This document shows, piece after piece, positions 59,614-64,000 of a DNA stretch of 64,000 bases. How positions within the stretch are numbered: the first letter of the stretch is position 1; every line of letters starts with the position of its first letter. The DNA is from Oscillospiraceae bacterium (GTDB taxonomy: Bacteria > Bacillota > Clostridia > Oscillospirales > Oscillospiraceae). The notes below the pieces were generated by a model, which searched no databases, had not been told where the DNA came from, and saw only the letters and a list, made by a program, of their open reading frames with translations. The DNA lies in assembly GCA_017465625.1 (NCBI GenBank), contig JAFTVV010000037.1:1-64000 (forward strand), in the 5' to 3' direction. A program made the translations under genes and the position numbers.

Positions 59614-62600
59614 TTATGCGATGGAATTGAGATATGCGATTGCGGCATCATAGTAATAATACAGTGCCACAATTGCGTCCTTCAGCTCTTTGGAAACGCT
59701 GTCTTTGTTGTACATTCTTTCGATATAATTCATGGGGCTGTATACAACCTGAATGCTCTGTTCGCCACAGACAACATCCAGCGTGATTGCGGCCATCAGT
59801 GCGTTGGGTGCGATGCCCCCAATCTCTACATACCACAGACCGTCCTTCTCAACGGGGGTGTAAGCCTGCTCACCTACGGTGAATACACAGTCGGTCATAT
59901 CACCGCTGAAATAGAAACGAACAGCAGTTTTGCCCTTGAACAGTAGGCTTGCACCGTAGAACTTCAAGCCGGAAATGTTGTTACGAATGACGGCTTCGGT
60001 GGATGCGGTGAAGTCGGCAGGCAATGTTCTTTCGACCACTTCTGCGGCCAGATTCTCTGTGTTATAACCGAAGCATACCTGGGAAGCACCACCGTAGTTT
60101 AACATTTCGGTCACCAGTGCCTTGGTTTCTGCGGTAAAGTCTCCGGAAAGAATCGTATCTGCGTAAGTCTTGACACAGTAGGTTTCGTCCAAAGCTTTGT
60201 CGTTAACTTGAATGGTAATCTGTTCGGTCATCTGGGCGGCGGCCACATAGGCAATGTACTTGCCGCCGTCAAGACCCTTGGATTCCAGTTTGGTTTCACC
60301 GATATGGAAGGTGACCTTGTCAGAGGTTGTAACACCGTCGAGCACAAAATTGATGCCGATGCAGTCACCCAGGGACAGGCTGTACTTGTCAACAGAGGGG
60401 GTCAGCCAGCCTCTGGGATCAACCTGATTTTGGGACACGGTGATGCCGCCGGAGACGGTCAGCGCACCCATATCACACCAGTCGTAGGATCCGGCGGTGT
60501 AATCCACAATGCCGGAGATCAAAACGGTGTGATCGCCCTTGGTGAAATAACGGCTCAGATCAACAGCGTCGTACTTGAAATCATACAAACCGAAGTCCAC
60601 ATCTACCCACTGAATTTCCTGATCCACAACCACCAGGATTTTGCCGGTACCCTTGGTGCTGTTGTTGGGACGGATGTAGGTTTGCAGATCGTAATAGCCG
60701 TCAGCAGGTACATTCAGCGTGTAGCTAAACCAACCCATATGACCCAGATCCTGCAGCGTGAAGTTTTCAGATGTAACGCCTGCAATTTCCATACAGCTAT
60801 TGCCCTGATAGCCACGGAGGGTCTTTGCCCACTGGGCGTTGCCCCACTGGGACAGATCTTCAGGATCGCGTTTGGCAAAGTTCAGAATATAGGGAGCATC
60901 ATAAGCGTAAAGATGGGTCTGCTGAGGATCTACCTTCTTCACATCGGCAACGCCTTCAATTTTCAGGTAGTTCAGGTTAATCCAGCCGGCACCGGTGCCC
61001 TTGGTCAGCGGCATCAGACGAATCACGTGACGGCCTTCCGTCAATTGCACATCTGCCTTCGTCAGCAGGAAGGCAGAATTGCTGCTGTCTGTGCCTGCGT
61101 AGGAAGTCTTTACAAAGGTCTCGTCATCCACAGAAATGACAATATAGTAGGAGGGATCGGCATAGCCTCTATAACTTGCGGTCAGATTATAGGTACCTGC
61201 TGCGGTCACGTCTACTACAAAACTGACAGAGGGCTGATGCCGCTTTTCAAAATTGGCAACGATGTCTTCATAGGACTGGTTGTAGCTGTTACCGGCAGGC
61301 TGAGAGCCGCCAAGCTGACCCTGATCGGTAGATGTAAAACGCCAAATAAATCCGTCGCTTTCAGCTTCCAGCACACACTCGCCCTGATGCAGGGGGTTAA
61401 TGGGGGTAGCGGACTTGGTGATACCGCCGGAAACGGTCAAAGCACCCATATCGCACCAGTCGTTGGAGTTGCCGGTATAATCCATCATACCGGTAACCAG
61501 AATCACATGATCGCCCTTGGTCAGATAGCTGCTCAGGTCAGCGATCCACCATTTGGATGCATCCTTGTCCAAGGTCACATCGACCCAGCGATACTGCTGA
61601 TCAATGACCAGCAGGATTTTGCCGGTACCGTAGGTACTTGTATCGGGGCGCAGATAGGTTTGCAAATCATAGTAGCCGTCAGCAGGGACATTGACTGTGT
61701 AGCTGAACCAGCCCAAATGCGCCAGATCCGCAAAGGTAAAGTTCTCGGTGGTCACACCGGCAGCGCTTGCCCAGCTGTTTCCCTTATATTTACCGATGGC
61801 ATTTACCCACTGAGCGCCATTACCGGAATGATCTACGCCGGTAGATTCAAATCCCTGCATATAATGGGCTTCGGTAGCACTCAGATGCAGCTGATCCTTC
61901 ATAGCACGCACGTTGCCGGGGCCTGCAAATTCAGTATAGTCTACATTGCACCAGCCGGCACCGGTATCCTGAGGCAGCGTGATCAGGCGCACATAGTGGC
62001 GGCCTGCAGTCAGCTCCACAGCAGCGGTAGTCAGCCAGCGGTTTGCACGGGAAGGATCGGTACCGTTGATACCGGCCTTGTAATAGTTTACATCATCCAC
62101 AGAAACGATCATATAGTAATCGTTACCGGTGTAGCCGCGGAAACTGTTGTTGATGGTATAAGTACCGGCTGTTTCCACGTCGATATAGTAGGTGACCATG
62201 GGCTGGTTCTTGTTCAGCTTTGCGCCACCGGAGAGCTCGTTAAAGGTCTGCTTGGTGGCACCGGGCTGTGCGCCGCCCACACCAAGGTTCTTTTCGTTGG
62301 TGTCGATATCGGGATAACGCCACACATAACCGTCCCGCTCTGCTTCAAGAACATTGCCTGCGTGGGAGGGGCTGTACTGATATTTAGCCAGCTTCAAGCC
62401 ACCGGTAATGGTCAGGCCCTTCATATGATTCCATTTTGCGTCGTTCGCGTCTGCTGCGGCCTGATCCTTGGGCATAACGGTGGTCAGGGTCAGGGTGTGG
62501 ATGCCCTTGGTTAAATAAGTGGAAACATCTGCTTCACCGCTGTTCCAGGTAAAACGCTTGACTTCGGCAGTTTCACTGTCATCCACAAACATCGCCAATG

Positions 62601-63429
62601 CAAATTGGCCGTTACCATGCTCACCGGGACCGTTTACATTGTAGGTCATACGGTAGTAACCGTCAGCAGGAGCCTCCACAGTAATAGCGGTGTGGGCAAT
62701 ATCCTTCAGATCCGCGCGGGTTACATTCTCTGCGTGGATGCCTCTGTCGTTAATGGGGGCAAATACGGTGTCTTCCAGTCGATCCGCTGCGGCGACACCG
62801 GCCTTGGCATAGTAACCGACATTGGCAGGCAAAGTGACCTGCTGGGGGGCGATGGGGGTAACTGCCTGTGCACCGGTGATCTCAATGTAGTCGGTATTGG
62901 CCCAGTTTCTGGGCTGGTCACCGGTAAAGGGGGTCATATAGATCACGTTGCGGCCTTTTACAAGCTGCACATCGACCTTTTCGCTTGCCATATAAGTAGC
63001 GGTATTGGCGGCAATGGGGGCATAAGGTACCTTATATGTCTCAGCGGGCTTACCGTGCACCGGATTGACCAACAGTGCGGCATAAGGTGTGCAGGCTTCG
63101 TTCATTTTCACGGTAGCCGCGACAGAAACCTGGTAAGTACCGGCCTCGGGAGCGTCTACGTAGTAAACAACGTAAACCCATTTATTTCTCAAAAAATAAT
63201 CGCTGGAGATCTCGTTCCAGGTGAAGAAGTCACCGTTGGCATTGCCGAGACCTGCACCGCCGGAGAAGGCGGCATCGGTTGCTTTTGCATACTTGTTCCA
63301 GGTTGCATCTTCCGCTTCAATACGGACGGTCTGCTGTGTGGTTTCCTCTGCCATGATGCCAATTGCGGGGATACAGGCTAGAAGCATACACAGACACAGC
63401 ACCATAGAGAGTACTTTTCTGAGCTTCAT
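59614..63429 (-). CDS. Secreted carbohydrate-binding-module array with C-terminal GANFY module
   Basis: 1271 residues; signal peptide (about 1-27). An N-terminal CBM35/CBM6-like domain (about 30-195; TVRIEAEDATW, NTDYIEITGA) is followed by further CBM-like units of two alternating types: one beginning with a VLEAE-type strand (NVLEAERDGYVWRY, CVLEAESDGFIWRF) and one with DLAHLGWFSYTVNVPADGYYDLQ-type strands (cores LGWFSYT, PADGYYDLQ). The GANFY module sits at the C-terminus (about 1000-1271; IGINFVLDG, AAAQMTEQITIQ, MLNYGGASQ, LKFYGASLLFKGK, VYSPMNYIERM), not the N-terminus as in the other three proteins. No catalytic domain is visible. AGGAGG precedes the ATG. Likely glycan adhesin or scaffold. 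Confidence 0.82.
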   Translation of the reverse strand: MKLRKVLSMVLCLCMLLACIPAIGIMAEETTQQTVRIEAEDATWNKYAKATDAAFSGGAGLGNANGDFFTWNEISSDYFLRNKWVYVVYYVDAPEAGTYQVSVAATVKMNEACTPYAALLVNPVHGKPAETYKVPYAPIAANTATYMASEKVDVQLVKGRNVIYMTPFTGDQPRNWANTDYIEITGAQAVTPIAPQQVTLPANVGYYAKAGVAAADRLEDTVFAPINDRGIHAENVTRADLKDIAHTAITVEAPADGYYRMTYNVNGPGEHGNGQFALAMFVDDSETAEVKRFTWNSGEADVSTYLTKGIHTLTLTTVMPKDQAAADANDAKWNHMKGLTITGGLKLAKYQYSPSHAGNVLEAERDGYVWRYPDIDTNEKNLGVGGAQPGATKQTFNELSGGAKLNKNQPMVTYYIDVETAGTYTINNSFRGYTGNDYYMIVSVDDVNYYKAGINGTDPSRANRWLTTAAVELTAGRHYVRLITLPQDTGAGWCNVDYTEFAGPGNVRAMKDQLHLSATEAHYMQGFESTGVDHSGNGAQWVNAIGKYKGNSWASAAGVTTENFTFADLAHLGWFSYTVNVPADGYYDLQTYLRPDTSTYGTGKILLVIDQQYRWVDVTLDKDASKWWIADLSSYLTKGDHVILVTGMMDYTGNSNDWCDMGALTVSGGITKSATPINPLHQGECVLEAESDGFIWRFTSTDQGQLGGSQPAGNSYNQSYEDIVANFEKRHQPSVSFVVDVTAAGTYNLTASYRGYADPSYYIVISVDDETFVKTSYAGTDSSNSAFLLTKADVQLTEGRHVIRLMPLTKGTGAGWINLNYLKIEGVADVKKVDPQQTHLYAYDAPYILNFAKRDPEDLSQWGNAQWAKTLRGYQGNSCMEIAGVTSENFTLQDLGHMGWFSYTLNVPADGYYDLQTYIRPNNSTKGTGKILVVVDQEIQWVDVDFGLYDFKYDAVDLSRYFTKGDHTVLISGIVDYTAGSYDWCDMGALTVSGGITVSQNQVDPRGWLTPSVDKYSLSLGDCIGINFVLDGVTTSDKVTFHIGETKLESKGLDGGKYIAYVAAAQMTEQITIQVNDKALDETYCVKTYADTILSGDFTAETKALVTEMLNYGGASQVCFGYNTENLAAEVVERTLPADFTASTEAVIRNNISGLKFYGASLLFKGKTAVRFYFSGDMTDCVFTVGEQAYTPVEKDGLWYVEIGGIAPNALMAAITLDVVCGEQSIQVVYSPMNYIERMYNKDSVSKELKDAIVALYYYYDAAIAYLNSIA

Positions 63430-63446
63430 TTTGTTTCCTCCTTTTT

Positions 63447-63510
63447 ATTTGCACAAAAACCGGTTTGTATGATGCACTTGTGAATTTGCACCAATTTTTG
63501 CACTATTTCA
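63447..63510 (-). promoter_or_regulatory. GTGCA-box cluster in the leader of the 1271-residue gene
   Basis: Four GTGCA boxes in about 60 bases of minus strand: GTGCAAAAATTG, GTGCAAATTCAC, GTGCATCATAC and TTGTGCAAAT. The last resembles the TTGTGCAACA box of the SBP leaders. Confidence 0.35.
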
Positions 63511-63516
63511 TTACAT

Positions 63517-63546
63517 ATTATAGGCGATATGCCTTAATAAATGCAA
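63517..63546 (-). promoter_or_regulatory. Promoter of the 1271-residue gene
   Basis: TTGCAT, 18-base spacer, TATAAT on the minus strand. Confidence 0.6.
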
Positions 63547-63604
63547 TTTCAGAAATCCACCAATGACTAACATAAATCGCTCAATTATGATCATTTTATA
63601 AAAA

Positions 63605-63640
63605 AGCAGTTCTGAAAGAACGGTGTCCTTCAGAACTGCT
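63605..63640 (-). terminator. Terminator of the HAD phosphatase gene
   Basis: Arms AGCAGTTCTGAA / TTCAGAACTGCT (12 bp), flanked by A5 and T5, just past the stop codon. Confidence 0.85.
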
Positions 63641-63644
63641 ATTT

Positions 63645-64000
63645 TTACAGCATAAATGCAATTTGTTTTGGGAATTCCCGGTAGTCATCAATGCACAAAA
63701 AAGGAATGTCGGACAGGTATACCGATTCATCGTTGCCGCCGGTGCCGTAATCGTCGCCTACAAACAGCACCTCGTCGTGCTGCAGGCCGTTTTCCCGGCA
63801 GTACAGATCCAGTGCGTAATATTTATTATAGGGCTTCGGTGCCATATCGAAGGAGGACGAGCCGCCTACAAACACGCAGTAGTCTGCAAAAGCCGCGGTT
63901 ACCTCGTTGTAGATTTTGCGCCGCTTGCTCCGATCCGGGTCGAAGGCCAGCTTGTCTGCCTGCTGTGCCTTTGTGCCCAGCACGGGGAAGGTGATACAGC
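63645..64000 (-). CDS. HAD-superfamily phosphatase (partial, cut by window edge)
   Basis: Only the C-terminal 118 or so residues are in the window; the frame stays open to base 64000. Visible signs: KPYNKYYALDLY (conserved Lys), VLFVGDDYGTGGNDESVYL (acidic HAD motif IV) and a C-terminal DDYREFP. The GGNDESV pattern resembles phosphomannomutase- and Cof-like HAD enzymes (C2 cap type). It probably removes phosphate from a sugar phosphate, but the N-terminal DxD motif needed to confirm this lies outside the window. It may not belong to the glycan locus, being separated from it by a terminator. Confidence 0.75.
   Translation of the reverse strand, partial: CITFPVLGTKAQQADKLAFDPDRSKRRKIYNEVTAAFADYCVFVGGSSSFDMAPKPYNKYYALDLYCRENGLQHDEVLFVGDDYGTGGNDESVYLSDIPFLCIDDYREFPKQIAFML

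Overview
The window looks like part of a Gram-positive, probably gut-living anaerobic Bacillota genome, perhaps Oscillospiraceae-like. The taxonomy is inference, from strong AGGAGG-type ribosome sites, Cys lipoboxes, sugar ABC importers of the CUT1 type with no ATPase gene nearby, intracellular exo-glycosidases, and no SusC/SusD pair. Apart from asnS, a tRNA-Gln/tRNA-Lys pair and a partial HAD phosphatase at the right edge, nearly all of it is devoted to glycan capture and breakdown. Most genes lie on the minus strand.

Layout. 1-285: a palindromic intergenic repeat and the asnS terminator. 286-2146: asnS, tRNA-Gln, tRNA-Lys and a very strong bidirectional terminator. 2161-29099 (locus 1, minus strand, read right to left): GH36 and GH31 glycosidases, AraC regulator, solute-binding lipoprotein, a 29-codon stump of an ABC permease, GH43 lipoprotein, a 1736-residue lectin-like lipoprotein, a 1261-residue secreted repeat protein, GH3, glycerophosphodiesterase, a secreted protein ending in an endonuclease/exonuclease/phosphatase (EEP) domain, and a Gfo/Idh/MocA oxidoreductase. 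29344-30177: a divergent PhnP-like metallo-hydrolase. 30283-50322 (locus 2, minus strand): solute-binding lipoprotein, two intact permeases, GH43 lipoprotein, a 1691-residue lectin-like lipoprotein, GH3, GH2, a dehydrogenase stump, PfkB-type sugar kinase, a small EEP protein, a TIM-barrel sugar isomerase/epimerase and GH78. 50742-54351: GH35 (+), a second AraC regulator (-) and nagB (+). 54554-63429: two more giant secreted proteins, one with a GH43 domain and one made of carbohydrate-binding modules. 63645-64000: HAD phosphatase, cut by the window edge.

How the genes work together (inference from families and signal peptides): secreted or membrane-tethered GH43 enzymes and giant lectin-like proteins bind and trim a branched glycan outside the cell. 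The two CUT1 binding lipoproteins capture oligosaccharides, and the one intact permease pair imports them with an ATPase encoded elsewhere. GH2, GH3, GH31, GH35, GH36 and GH78 enzymes, all without signal peptides, strip the residues inside. The kinase, isomerase, oxidoreductase and NagB then feed central metabolism. The mix of alpha-galactosidase, alpha-rhamnosidase, beta-galactosidase and GH43 suggests a plant side-chain glycan such as arabinogalactan or rhamnogalacturonan, but the sequence does not prove the substrate.

Loci 1 and 2 are paralogous copies of one ancestral cluster (same order of binding protein, permeases, GH43, giant lipoprotein, GH3). Locus 1 has lost its permeases. The most novel material is the family of giant modular proteins. 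A module of about 270 residues that I cannot name (called the GANFY module here) occurs in four of them, and about 21 concanavalin-A-like modules alternate with InlB-B-repeat-like modules across five of them. A second theme is four predicted phosphodiesterase-type enzymes among the sugar genes.
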